Origin: an uncultured bacterium
GTDB lineage: Bacteria; Actinomycetota; Aquicultoria; SKW223; CALKMS01
NCBI GenBank assembly: GCA_938091145.1
Contig: CALKMS010000106.1
Coordinates: 1-5,841 of the forward strand
Reading direction: 5' to 3'
DNA: 5,841 bases
Below the pieces are notes generated by a model. It worked only from the letters and a program-made list of their open reading frames with translations. It did not search any database and was not told the DNA's origin. The translations under genes were made by a program, and so were the position numbers. Below are positions 1 through 5,841 of the stretch, piece after piece; the stretch's first letter is position 1; every line of letters begins with the position of its first letter.

Positions 1-780
1 TCTTTGATTGCGGCCAGCGTTATGAGTAAAAAAATTGCCGGTGGCTCTAAAAGGTTGGTTATCGACTTGAAGGTGGGTAACGGTGCTTTTATAAGTGAAA
101 TTGAGCAAGCAGAAAAGTTGGCTGATTTAATGCTAAAAATCGCCGAAAAGACGGGCCTTAAGTGTTCGGTTGCTTTGACGCGAATGGATGAGCCTTTGGG
201 CTGGACGGTAGGTAATGCAATTGAAGTTCGCGAGGCAATTGAAACTTTGAAAGGCAAAGGAGAGCCAAAATTCGTGGAGCTGTGTCTCAACCTTGCTGCG
301 GAAATGATTTGCTTAGGCAAACAGGCAAAAACCCTTGAAGAAGCCAAGAGGATGGCTCAAGAAAGTTTGGAAAGTAGATTGGCGTTGAAGGTTTTTTCGC
401 GCTGGGTTGAAGCTCAGGGTGGTAATGGGGGGATTGTGGCTGATTATTCGCTTTTCCCTGAGGCAAAAATAAAGGCAGATTTTTTAGCCGAGATGACAGG
501 ATATGTTAATTATTTCGATACGAAAAAAATTGGTTTAGCTGTTAAGTCGTTGGGTGGAGGTCGGGACAAGAAAGAAGATCAGATTGATCACTCGGTTGGG
601 GTGGTTTTTTACAAGAAAGAAGGCGATAAGGTAAGCAAAGGGGAGCCAATTCTTGAAATTAGAGCTAACTCTTATGATAAGCTTGATGTGGCCGATAACT
701 TAATAAAAGAAGCTATTTTTATTTCTCCGGAACCACTTGAGAAGAAAAAAGAAGTTGTAAGAAAATGGTTGAGAAATTGA
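1..780 (+). CDS. Pyrimidine-nucleoside (thymidine) phosphorylase, 5'-truncated by the window edge
   Basis: The open frame runs in from base 1 and stops at TGA 778-780, giving 259 residues. The family (DeoA/Pdp) is usually about 430-440 residues, so roughly the first 175 are missing. These enzymes carry out reversible phosphorolysis of thymidine, uridine or deoxyuridine to free base and (deoxy)ribose-1-phosphate in cytosolic pyrimidine salvage. Near the start is the base-binding segment ASVMSKKIAGG. Its Ser (residue 6 of the fragment) and the first Lys of SKK (residue 10) match the base-contacting Ser and Lys known in the family. It is followed by the conserved stretch DLKVGNGAF. The PYNP C-terminal domain occupies about the last 100 residues, with GGGRDKKEDQID and a lipoyl-like KKEGDKVSKGEP turn. 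The phosphate-binding N-terminal part is outside the window, so thymidine-only and broad pyrimidine specificity cannot be separated. An internal TTG at base 4 is not the start because homology continues upstream. Cysteine synthase follows after 18 bp, probably co-transcribed. Confidence 0.93.
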   Translation, partial: SLIAASVMSKKIAGGSKRLVIDLKVGNGAFISEIEQAEKLADLMLKIAEKTGLKCSVALTRMDEPLGWTVGNAIEVREAIETLKGKGEPKFVELCLNLAAEMICLGKQAKTLEEAKRMAQESLESRLALKVFSRWVEAQGGNGGIVADYSLFPEAKIKADFLAEMTGYVNYFDTKKIGLAVKSLGGGRDKKEDQIDHSVGVVFYKKEGDKVSKGEPILEIRANSYDKLDVADNLIKEAIFISPEPLEKKKEVVRKWLRN

Positions 781-781
781 T

Positions 782-793
782 GGAGGTTTAGGA
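782..793 (+). promoter_or_regulatory. Shine-Dalgarno region for the TTG start of the cysteine synthase
   Basis: GGAGG at 782-786 lies 12 bases before the TTG at 799, a long spacing. A second weaker AGGA at 790-793 lies 5 bases before it. Together they support the non-ATG start. The GGAGG begins two bases after the upstream stop codon, which favours re-initiation by ribosomes finishing the phosphorylase. Confidence 0.6.
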
Positions 794-798
794 AAAAG

Positions 799-1659
799 TT
801 GAATTTTTTTGATTCAATTGGTAATACTCCTTTGGTTGAGCTGGAAAAATTTTCCAACAACCAGGTTAAAATCTTTGCCAAACTAGAGTTTTTTAATCCT
901 GGTGGCTCGATCAAAGATCGGATTGCTTTATCTATGATTGAAGAGGCTGAGGCCTCGGGCCGTTTAAAAAAAGGAATGACCATAATTGAAGCTACCAGCG
1001 GAAATACTGGGATCGGCTTAGCAATGGTTGCTTCAAAGAAAGGTTATAAGTTACGGATTGCTATGCCTGAATCGGTATCGGAAGAGAGAAAAAAAATTTT
1101 AAAACTTTATGGGGTGGATTTGATTTTAACCCCTTCTGAAAAAGGGATGAACGGTGCTATCGAGTACATTCGCCAGTTGTCTAAAGAAAGCAGTTGCTTC
1201 TGGGTCAATCAGTTTGAAAATCAAGCCAATGTGCGAGCTCACTACTGCACTACAGCTGAGGAAATTTTGAGTCAAGTTGACAAAGTTGATGTTTTTGTGG
1301 CTGGCATTGGCACTGGTGGCACAATTACAGGAGTGACTAAGCGATTAAGAGAAAGGTTTCCCAAACTTAGGGCAGTGGGTGTAGAACCTGCTCCCCAATC
1401 TTCAATTCAAGGCTTGCGGTGCTTAGAAGACTACGTGCCACCAATAATTGATTTATCTCTGATCGATGCGATCGAAAGGGTAACTGAAGAGGAAGCAATT
1501 TACTGGACGAAAGAACTTCTTAAGACGGAAGGTTTATTTGTTGGTTTATCTGCTGCTGTTGCTTTTAAGGTGGCTTATGAAGAAGCAAAAAAACTGGACT
1601 CAGGCAACGTAGTAACTATCTTTCCTGACAACGGCTTTAAGTATGTTTCAGTGATTTAA
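799..1659 (+). CDS. PLP-dependent cysteine synthase (CysK/CysM family), possibly O-phosphoserine type
   Basis: This cytosolic fold-type II PLP enzyme makes L-cysteine from an activated serine (O-acetyl- or O-phosphoserine) and sulfide or a carrier-bound sulfur. It has 286 residues, compact against the usual 300-325, and ends almost directly after the last motif. Visible signatures are SIGNTPLVEL at 6-15, the PLP lysine K39 in PGGSIKDR, the substrate-carboxylate loop TSGNTG at 66-71, the PLP phosphate loop GTGGT at 171-175, and GVEP at 194-197. The stretch IQGLRCLEDYVPP (from 203) and the terminal DNGFKY (277-282) resemble O-phosphoserine-using CysM of Mycobacterium tuberculosis (LRNMDEGFVPELYD and DAGWKY, recalled from memory) more than CysK's SGERY. 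R207 may be the phosphate-binding Arg. TTG 799 is the start because the first in-frame ATG (934) lies beyond K39. The gene is in the phosphorylase's frame, separated by TGA and six codons. Family is secure; substrate choice is inference. Confidence 0.93.
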   Translation: MNFFDSIGNTPLVELEKFSNNQVKIFAKLEFFNPGGSIKDRIALSMIEEAEASGRLKKGMTIIEATSGNTGIGLAMVASKKGYKLRIAMPESVSEERKKILKLYGVDLILTPSEKGMNGAIEYIRQLSKESSCFWVNQFENQANVRAHYCTTAEEILSQVDKVDVFVAGIGTGGTITGVTKRLRERFPKLRAVGVEPAPQSSIQGLRCLEDYVPPIIDLSLIDAIERVTEEEAIYWTKELLKTEGLFVGLSAAVAFKVAYEEAKKLDSGNVVTIFPDNGFKYVSVI

Positions 1660-1819
1660 TAGCTGATTAATCGTTTTTGTTAAAAAAGACTTCAAGGATT
1701 TTTTATTGTATGTTGGGGTTTATTAGTACTCATAGTTGAAATTCATGTGAAGATCTTTACCGTCAAGTGATTTCGGAATGTTTTTGATTAGGGGTTCTAA
1801 ATAATAAGTGAGTGGTTGA

Positions 1820-1857
1820 TTTACAAGTTGTAGCTTTTTTTCAGGTAAAATAGAGAT
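1820..1857 (+). promoter_or_regulatory. Probable promoter for a leaderless mRNA starting at ATG 1858
   Basis: TAAAAT at 1846-1851 is a good -10 hexamer. Six discriminator bases (1852-1857) separate it from the A of ATG 1858, which is where transcription would normally begin. The -35 is weak: TTTACA at 1820-1825 has a 20-bp spacer, and TTGATT at 1816-1821 is even farther away. No good Shine-Dalgarno lies before the ATG; the best is AGG at 1843-1845, 12 bases away. The rest of the 198-bp gap (1660-1819) is AT-rich. I see no RNA gene, plausible small ORF or convincing terminator in it. Confidence 0.5.
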
Positions 1858-4464
1858 ATGGAAGTGATTTTAACTCACACCAATCTCGATTTTGACGCTC
1901 TAGCCAGTTTAGTGGCAGCTCAGAAAATTTATCCGGCAGCGCGGCCGGTTCTGACCGGATCGATGGGGCGGAATGTTCGTGAGTTTGTTTCCCTTCATGA
2001 GGATTTTTTTAGTTTTACTGATGTGCGCACAATAAAAGACGTGCCAATTAATCTTTTAATTTTAGTTGACAATCGGCAGAAGGATCGATTGGGGGAAGGG
2101 AATCTTTTTCTTAAATCTAAACCTAAAATTATTGTTTATGATCATCATCCCCCAACCAACGAGGATCTCAAAGGTGATTTTGAGTGTGTTGAAGCAGTTG
2201 GGGCGACGATCACCTTACTGGTCGAGATTATCAGGAGAAAAAAAATACCTCTTTCTGAAGTTGAAGCAACCCTATTTGCTTTAGGCATCCATGAGGATAC
2301 GGGTTCCCTGACTTATCCAACGACTACTTTGCGTGATGTTGAGGCATTGAGTTATTTGATGAAGAAAGGCGCCAATCTTCAAGCTATCCGAACTTATCTG
2401 AATTTTTATTTGAGTAAGGAGCAAAGAAAGCTTTTTGAAGATAGCTTGAAAAAAGCTAAGAGATACTTAATTGCAGGTAAAGAAGTTCTATTTATTGCCG
2501 TCAATTCAGAGTTTGTTGATGGCGCTTCACTGGTTGTCCATAAAATGGCGGACATTGAAAATGCGGATGCTGTTTTTTTTCTTTCGATTGGCCGAGAGCG
2601 TGCATATTTGATTGCTCGAAGTAAAGGTGAAATTGATGTCAGTAAAATTTTAAGTGACTTTGGCGGTGGAGGTCACCCTCAGGCTGCTTCGGCTGTTCTC
2701 CGGCGAGCTGATTACGCCATAATGGATTACACCATGATGGAAGAGCAAATTCTTAGTAAGGTTAGGGAACAAATTGGTTCACCCTTGCGGGCTAAGGATA
2801 TGATGAAAGCACCGGTAAAAACTGTTAAACCCACCTCTTCGATTAAAGAGGTTAGCTTGTTGATGCTTAAGTATGGCTTTGGTGGCTTTCCCGTGATGGA
2901 AAGAGGAAAACTGGTGGGTATTATTTCTCGGAAGGAAGTCGATAAAGCTATTCACCATGGCTTATCTCATGCTCCGGTTAAGGGTTTTTACACCCGAGAG
3001 ATAATAACGGTTGATCCGCATACTGACATTTTTACGGTTCAGAAGTTGATGGTAGAAAAGGGAATTGGACGCTTACCGGTAGTGAAAGGTGATAAGCTAT
3101 TAGGAATTATAACTAAAAAGGATTTACTGGAGGCGGTTCACGGAAAGAGTTATTCTTCACCTGAGCAAAAAGTCGGTTTACCATCAAGGCAACAGGTTGC
3201 GCGTCTTCTCAATAAGTTCTTTCCAGAAAAAATCCTTAAGGACATTAAATTTATAGGTAAGTTGGCTGAGAGAACGGGCAAGCGAGCTTTTTTGGTTGGC
3301 GGTGTTGTTCGCGATCTTTTTCTTGGTGTTTCAAACCTTGATCTCGATATAGTTGTTGAGGGAGATGCGATTAAACTGGCCGAAGAATTTAGCAGAAGAA
3401 AAGATTTAAGGGTTCATCCTCATGAAAGATTTGGGACGGCCAAAGTTGTTTACCCCGATGGATTTCACCTTGATTTTGCTACTACTCGAAGGGAGTTTTA
3501 CGAAGAGCCAGCAGCTTTGCCTAAGGTTGAGCAAGCAAGCTTGAAAGAGGACTTGGTCAGACGAGATTTTACAATTAACACTTTGGCTATTTCTCTCAAC
3601 TCTTCAGATTTTGGTCAGGTTTTTGATTATTTTCAAGGCTATAAAGATTTAATGAACGGAATAATTAGAGTACTTCATCCCTTTAGCTTTATTGAAGACC
3701 CAACTCGTATTTTGCGCGCTGTGCGTTTTGAACAAAAATACGGCTTTGAAATGGAAGGAGAAACTGAAGAATTGGCTTATGAGGCCATAAAGATGAATAT
3801 TTTGCCGAAAGTTGGGGGAGTAAGAATTCGGGAAGAATTAATCCCAATCCTATCAGAGCCTAAGGCTGACTTTATTTTGAGGCGCCTTTACGAACTCGGT
3901 GCTTTAACTTCTTTGAATTCAAATTTTGTTTTTACCGAAGATTTGGCTGATAAGATTAAACTGGTTGAAGTTGCGGTAAAGCAAGTAAAAAGCTTTAAAG
4001 GAAAAGAACTGCGAGTTTGGCTGGTTAAACTTGCTTTGCTTATAGGCAAGCTCCCTTCAAAGGAAGCAATAGATTGGCTGGATTCACTTAACTTAAATAA
4101 GAAAGCCAAACTGGTTATTGATCAGTGTCTCAGTGGTAGTGGTCTAATTGAAAAAGAGTTTAAAGGAGAAGAAAAAATTGCCCCTAGTCATATTTACCGT
4201 GTGTTGAAAAATCTTTCTTTTGAAGCTCTTTTGTATTTCTGGGTTAGTTTTTCTTGGGCTCGACCTCTAATTGAGCTTTATTGTGATAAACTTTGTAAGA
4301 TTAAGTTGGAGATAACTGGTAAGGATTTGGTTAATGCGGGATTTAAGCCGTCGCCCATTATTGGTGAGATTTTAGAACAAGTCTTATATGCTAAGTTGGA
4401 TGGCAAGTTAAATGGCCGACGGCAAGAGATGGATTATGCTCTTGAATTAGGAGGAAAAACTTGA
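1858..4464 (+). CDS. DHH phosphoesterase - CBS pair - class II tRNA nucleotidyltransferase fusion (CCA-adding type)
   Basis: The C-terminal half should add C and/or A to tRNA 3' ends; the N-terminal half is a metal-dependent phosphoesterase. Total length is 868 residues, close to the known fusion family (about 860-900, for example in Thermotoga and clostridia). DHH domain (1 to ~190): H7/D11/D13, D71, DHH at 95-97 and D147. DHHA1 (~200-290): GGGGH at 269-273. Two CBS domains (~312-372 and ~374-429) probably bind an adenine nucleotide. Nucleotidyltransferase head (~440-670): motif A LVGGVVRD with catalytic D495 and D497; motif B RRDFTIN at 568-574; motif C DYFQGYKDL at 590-598, where the family usually has GG; motif D E613/D614/R617, the base-selecting EDxxR; motif E RIREEL at 656-661. 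Neck, body and tail follow, with the typical ending around KDLVNAGFKPSP and LDGKLNG. ATG 1858 sits just before H7. No active-site residue looks lost. Whether it adds CCA, only CC or only A cannot be read here. The stop overlaps the next start. Confidence 0.95.
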   Translation: MEVILTHTNLDFDALASLVAAQKIYPAARPVLTGSMGRNVREFVSLHEDFFSFTDVRTIKDVPINLLILVDNRQKDRLGEGNLFLKSKPKIIVYDHHPPTNEDLKGDFECVEAVGATITLLVEIIRRKKIPLSEVEATLFALGIHEDTGSLTYPTTTLRDVEALSYLMKKGANLQAIRTYLNFYLSKEQRKLFEDSLKKAKRYLIAGKEVLFIAVNSEFVDGASLVVHKMADIENADAVFFLSIGRERAYLIARSKGEIDVSKILSDFGGGGHPQAASAVLRRADYAIMDYTMMEEQILSKVREQIGSPLRAKDMMKAPVKTVKPTSSIKEVSLLMLKYGFGGFPVMERGKLVGIISRKEVDKAIHHGLSHAPVKGFYTREIITVDPHTDIFTVQKLMVEKGIGRLPVVKGDKLLGIITKKDLLEAVHGKSYSSPEQKVGLPSRQQVARLLNKFFPEKILKDIKFIGKLAERTGKRAFLVGGVVRDLFLGVSNLDLDIVVEGDAIKLAEEFSRRKDLRVHPHERFGTAKVVYPDGFHLDFATTRREFYEEPAALPKVEQASLKEDLVRRDFTINTLAISLNSSDFGQVFDYFQGYKDLMNGIIRVLHPFSFIEDPTRILRAVRFEQKYGFEMEGETEELAYEAIKMNILPKVGGVRIREELIPILSEPKADFILRRLYELGALTSLNSNFVFTEDLADKIKLVEVAVKQVKSFKGKELRVWLVKLALLIGKLPSKEAIDWLDSLNLNKKAKLVIDQCLSGSGLIEKEFKGEEKIAPSHIYRVLKNLSFEALLYFWVSFSWARPLIELYCDKLCKIKLEITGKDLVNAGFKPSPIIGEILEQVLYAKLDGKLNGRRQEMDYALELGGKT
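4449..4454 (+). promoter_or_regulatory. Shine-Dalgarno AGGAGG for the site-2 protease, inside the upstream gene
   Basis: A perfect AGGAGG lies 6 bases before TTG 4461, embedded in the last Leu-Gly-Gly-Lys codons of the nucleotidyltransferase. With the TTGA start/stop overlap this points to translational coupling, and it decides the non-ATG start. Confidence 0.85.
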
Positions 4465-5066
4465 AAATAATTTTACTCCATTTGGTGGCTTTCGTTTTTG
4501 TCATCCCCGCAATCATTGCCCACGAATTTGCTCATGGTTGGGTTTCATACCGGCTTGGAGACCCAACTCCTTTGTTAACTGGACGTTTGAAACTTGATCC
4601 CCGAGTTCACATTGATCCTTTTTGGACTTTGCTTTTGCCTTTTTTACTGATTTTGTCGGGTTCGCCGGTGGTTTTTGGAATGGCTAAGCCGGTTGCTGTT
4701 GATCCCCGCTATTATAAGGACTTTAGAAAAGGGGTGGCTTTAACTGGGGCTGCGGGTCCTTTGGCTAATTTAACCTTTGCTTTAGCGGCGTCTTTGGTTT
4801 ATCGGTCGTTTAGTTATTTCGGTTTTCCTTATTTTGTGCTTTTTCCTCTGGAACTAGTGGTTGAGATTAACATAGTTTTAGCCCTTTTTAATCTGGTGCC
4901 GGTGCCTCCCCTTGATGGCTCACGCGTAGTTACTGCTTTGTTACCAGAAAAACTTGCTTACAAGTATATGAAGTTAGAAAAGTATGGATTTCTAATCTTA
5001 ATAGTTCTGATTACTGTTTTTAGAAGAGCTTTTTGGGCTATAATTGAGCCGATTGTTTTTTTTTGA
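4461..5066 (+). CDS. Site-2 protease family protein (M50 zinc metalloprotease), minimal form
   Basis: This is a 201-residue polytopic membrane protein predicted to cleave substrate proteins within the membrane. The zinc site is visible: HEFAH at 21-25 (HExxH, with E22 catalytic) inside the first hydrophobic segment, and the third ligand D152 in NLVPVPPLDGSR (144-155). The conserved GAAGPLAN (96-103) begins a middle membrane segment, preceded by the family's KPVAVDPRYY stretch. Hydrophobic stretches near 3-22, 54-75, 92-113, 118-143 and 175-198 suggest about five membrane segments. There is no PDZ or CBS domain, unlike RseP/SpoIVFB-type relatives, so this is the small group often annotated simply as site-2 protease family. 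TTG 4461 is required because no ATG precedes HExxH and AGGAGG is 6 bases upstream. The start overlaps the nucleotidyltransferase stop by 4 bp, and trpS follows 33 bp later. No substrate or anti-sigma partner is encoded nearby, so the physiological target is unknown. Confidence 0.93.
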   Translation: MKIILLHLVAFVFVIPAIIAHEFAHGWVSYRLGDPTPLLTGRLKLDPRVHIDPFWTLLLPFLLILSGSPVVFGMAKPVAVDPRYYKDFRKGVALTGAAGPLANLTFALAASLVYRSFSYFGFPYFVLFPLELVVEINIVLALFNLVPVPPLDGSRVVTALLPEKLAYKYMKLEKYGFLILIVLITVFRRAFWAIIEPIVFF

Positions 5067-5089
5067 TCAGAGTTTTTTTAGGATAGGCG

Positions 5090-5097
5090 AGGAGGAG
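5090..5097 (+). promoter_or_regulatory. Shine-Dalgarno (AGGAGGAG) for TTG-started trpS
   Basis: AGGAGGAG at 5090-5097 lies just upstream of TTG 5100, with 4 bases between AGGAGG and the start. It sits in the 33-bp gap after the protease. No terminator hairpin is visible in the gap, so co-transcription is likely. Confidence 0.8.
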
Positions 5098-5099
5098 TA

Positions 5100-5841
5100 T
5101 TGAAAAGGGTTTTGAGCGGTTATCGTCCAACGGGTCGGCTCCATCTTGGGCACTGGCATGGCAATTTAACTCAGATGGTCAGTTTACAAGAAAATTATGA
5201 ATGCTTTTTCTTTGTTGCGGACTGGCATGCTTTGACAACCGACTATCAAAGTCCAGGCGATATTGTTTTTTTTGCTCGAGAGATGATTCTTGATTGGTTA
5301 GCAGCTGGACTTGATCCTTCGAGATCGACCTTGTACCGTCAATCAGATATTCCTCAAGTAGCTGAGCTTGCTCTTTACTTTAGTTTTGTCACACCTCTTT
5401 CCTGGCTGGAAAGAAATCCCACTTACAAAGAACAGTTAAGAGAGCTTAAAGGTCGGGAACTTGCTACCTATGGTTTTGTTGGGTATCCCGTTTTACAAGC
5501 AGCTGATATTTTGATTGTTAAAGCAGAAGGAGTTCCAATTGGAGAAGACCAACTCCCCCATTTAGAGCTGACTAGGGAAATTGCTCGAAGGTTCAACTAT
5601 TTTTATGGAGATTACTTTCCTGAGCCCCAACCCATTCTCTCTAAGGCCAAAAGAGTTCCAGGAATCGATGGCAGAAAAATGAGTAAAAGCTATGATAATG
5701 CGATTTTTTTGACCGATAAACCTGATGAGGTTAGAAGAAAAGTAAGTTTGATGGTAACCGATCCAGCCCGAATAAGGCGAACTGATCCCGGGCATCCTGA
5801 AGTTTGTTCGGTCTTTTCACTACACTCTCTTTATTCGGAAA
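5100..5841 (+). CDS. trpS: Tryptophanyl-tRNA synthetase, 3'-truncated by the window edge
   Basis: This cytosolic class Ic synthetase charges tRNA-Trp with tryptophan using ATP. The frame stays open to the window end: 247 complete codons of a usual ~320-340. The N-terminal SGYRPTGRLHLGHWHG carries the HIGH-type ATP motif (H15-L-G-H18). Also present are FVADWHALTTD at about 41-51, GYPVLQAADIL and GVPIGEDQLPHLELTREIA (tryptophan/adenylate pocket), and KMSKS at 193-197. The style (RPTG rather than QPSG, DPARIRRTDPG near 220-230) matches the Thermotoga/anaerobe TrpS clade. C236 sits where the first Fe-S cysteine of Thermotoga maritima TrpS is reported. TTG 5100 is chosen because of the strong SD and because the first in-frame ATG (residue 26) comes after the HIGH motif; the later TTG at 5112 would shorten the first strand. 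It is probably last in the visible operon after the fusion enzyme and protease. No frameshift or internal stop is seen. Confidence 0.96.
   Translation, partial: MKRVLSGYRPTGRLHLGHWHGNLTQMVSLQENYECFFFVADWHALTTDYQSPGDIVFFAREMILDWLAAGLDPSRSTLYRQSDIPQVAELALYFSFVTPLSWLERNPTYKEQLRELKGRELATYGFVGYPVLQAADILIVKAEGVPIGEDQLPHLELTREIARRFNYFYGDYFPEPQPILSKAKRVPGIDGRKMSKSYDNAIFLTDKPDEVRRKVSLMVTDPARIRRTDPGHPEVCSVFSLHSLYSE

Noticed and set aside
778..801. TGA readthrough joining phosphorylase and cysteine synthase, which share a frame (recoded TGA as in some candidate phyla)
   Set aside because: The phosphorylase ends at its normal family length there, the next gene has its own SD and start, and TGA also ends the fusion enzyme and the protease properly; no internal TGA occurs in any conserved gene.
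672..983. 103-codon open frame on the minus strand across the phosphorylase/cysteine synthase junction
   Set aside because: It is antisense to two conserved genes, the product has a low-complexity Ser/Phe-rich look and no recognisable motif, and no promoter or SD supports it.
1461..1474. GATCGATGCGATCG cluster resembling a repeated palindromic element
   Set aside because: It encodes conserved-looking cysteine synthase residues and is not repeated elsewhere in the window as an organised element.
1667..1704. Possible Rho-independent terminator after the cysteine synthase (A-run 1682-1687, T-run 1699-1704)
   Set aside because: The only pairing is A/T runs plus a few isolated pairs; there is no GC-rich stem, so it does not meet the usual form of a terminator.
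1749..1766. Minus-strand TTGACG (complement of 1760s) as a -35 firing back into the cysteine synthase, next to an AAGATCTT palindrome at 1750-1757
   Set aside because: No acceptable -10 lies 16-18 bases further on that strand, and there is no divergent gene to serve; the 8-bp palindrome alone is expected by chance.
2066..2284. 72-codon open frame on the plus strand inside the DHH domain
   Set aside because: Out-of-frame shadow of the strongly conserved fusion enzyme; no motif.
3888..4109. 73-codon minus-strand open frame within the nucleotidyltransferase C-terminal half
   Set aside because: Shadow of the real gene; Ser-rich antisense translation without features.
5562..5795. 77-codon minus-strand open frame
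   Set aside because: It lies antisense to the well-conserved TrpS GEDQ-KMSKS region, which explains the sequence fully.

Overview
The window is ordinary bacterial housekeeping DNA: AT-rich, almost entirely coding, with all five genes on the + strand. Three of the four visible starts are TTG behind strong Shine-Dalgarno sequences, and the standard code fits, since TGA and TAA both work as stops. Lineage cannot be fixed from this sequence. The DHH-CBS-CBS-nucleotidyltransferase fusion followed by a site-2 protease and trpS, together with the Thermotoga-like TrpS, suggests an anaerobic, deep-branching or Firmicutes/Thermotoga-type bacterium, or a candidate phylum. That placement is inference.

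Layout. Positions 1-780 hold the C-terminal ~60% of a pyrimidine-nucleoside (thymidine) phosphorylase, cut by the window start. Positions 799-1659 hold a compact PLP-dependent cysteine synthase, 18 bp downstream and in the same reading frame. Its C-terminal motifs look more like the O-phosphoserine/CysM type than classical CysK. Positions 1660-1857 are the only sizeable non-coding gap (198 bp). It ends in a -10-like hexamer exactly placed to start transcription at the ATG of the next gene. Positions 1858-4464 encode an 868-residue fusion of a DHH/DHHA1 phosphoesterase, two CBS domains and a class II tRNA nucleotidyltransferase (CCA-adding type). Positions 4461-5066 overlap its stop by 4 bp and encode a minimal M50 site-2 protease. 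Positions 5100-5841 are the first 247 codons of tryptophanyl-tRNA synthetase, cut by the window end.

There appear to be two transcription units. The first is a nucleoside-salvage plus cysteine-synthesis pair entering from the left. The second, starting near 1858, carries tRNA 3'-end maturation, an intramembrane protease and tRNA-Trp charging. In many Firmicutes and related bacteria the protease-trpS pair is followed by scpA/scpB, which would be the expectation just past the window.

No mobile element, CRISPR array, RNA gene or clearly novel system is visible. The observations most worth a second look are the probable leaderless ATG mRNA beside three SD-led TTG genes, the fusion enzyme with an apparently intact phosphoesterase active site, the possible O-phosphoserine specificity of the cysteine synthase, and the possible Fe-S site of TrpS.
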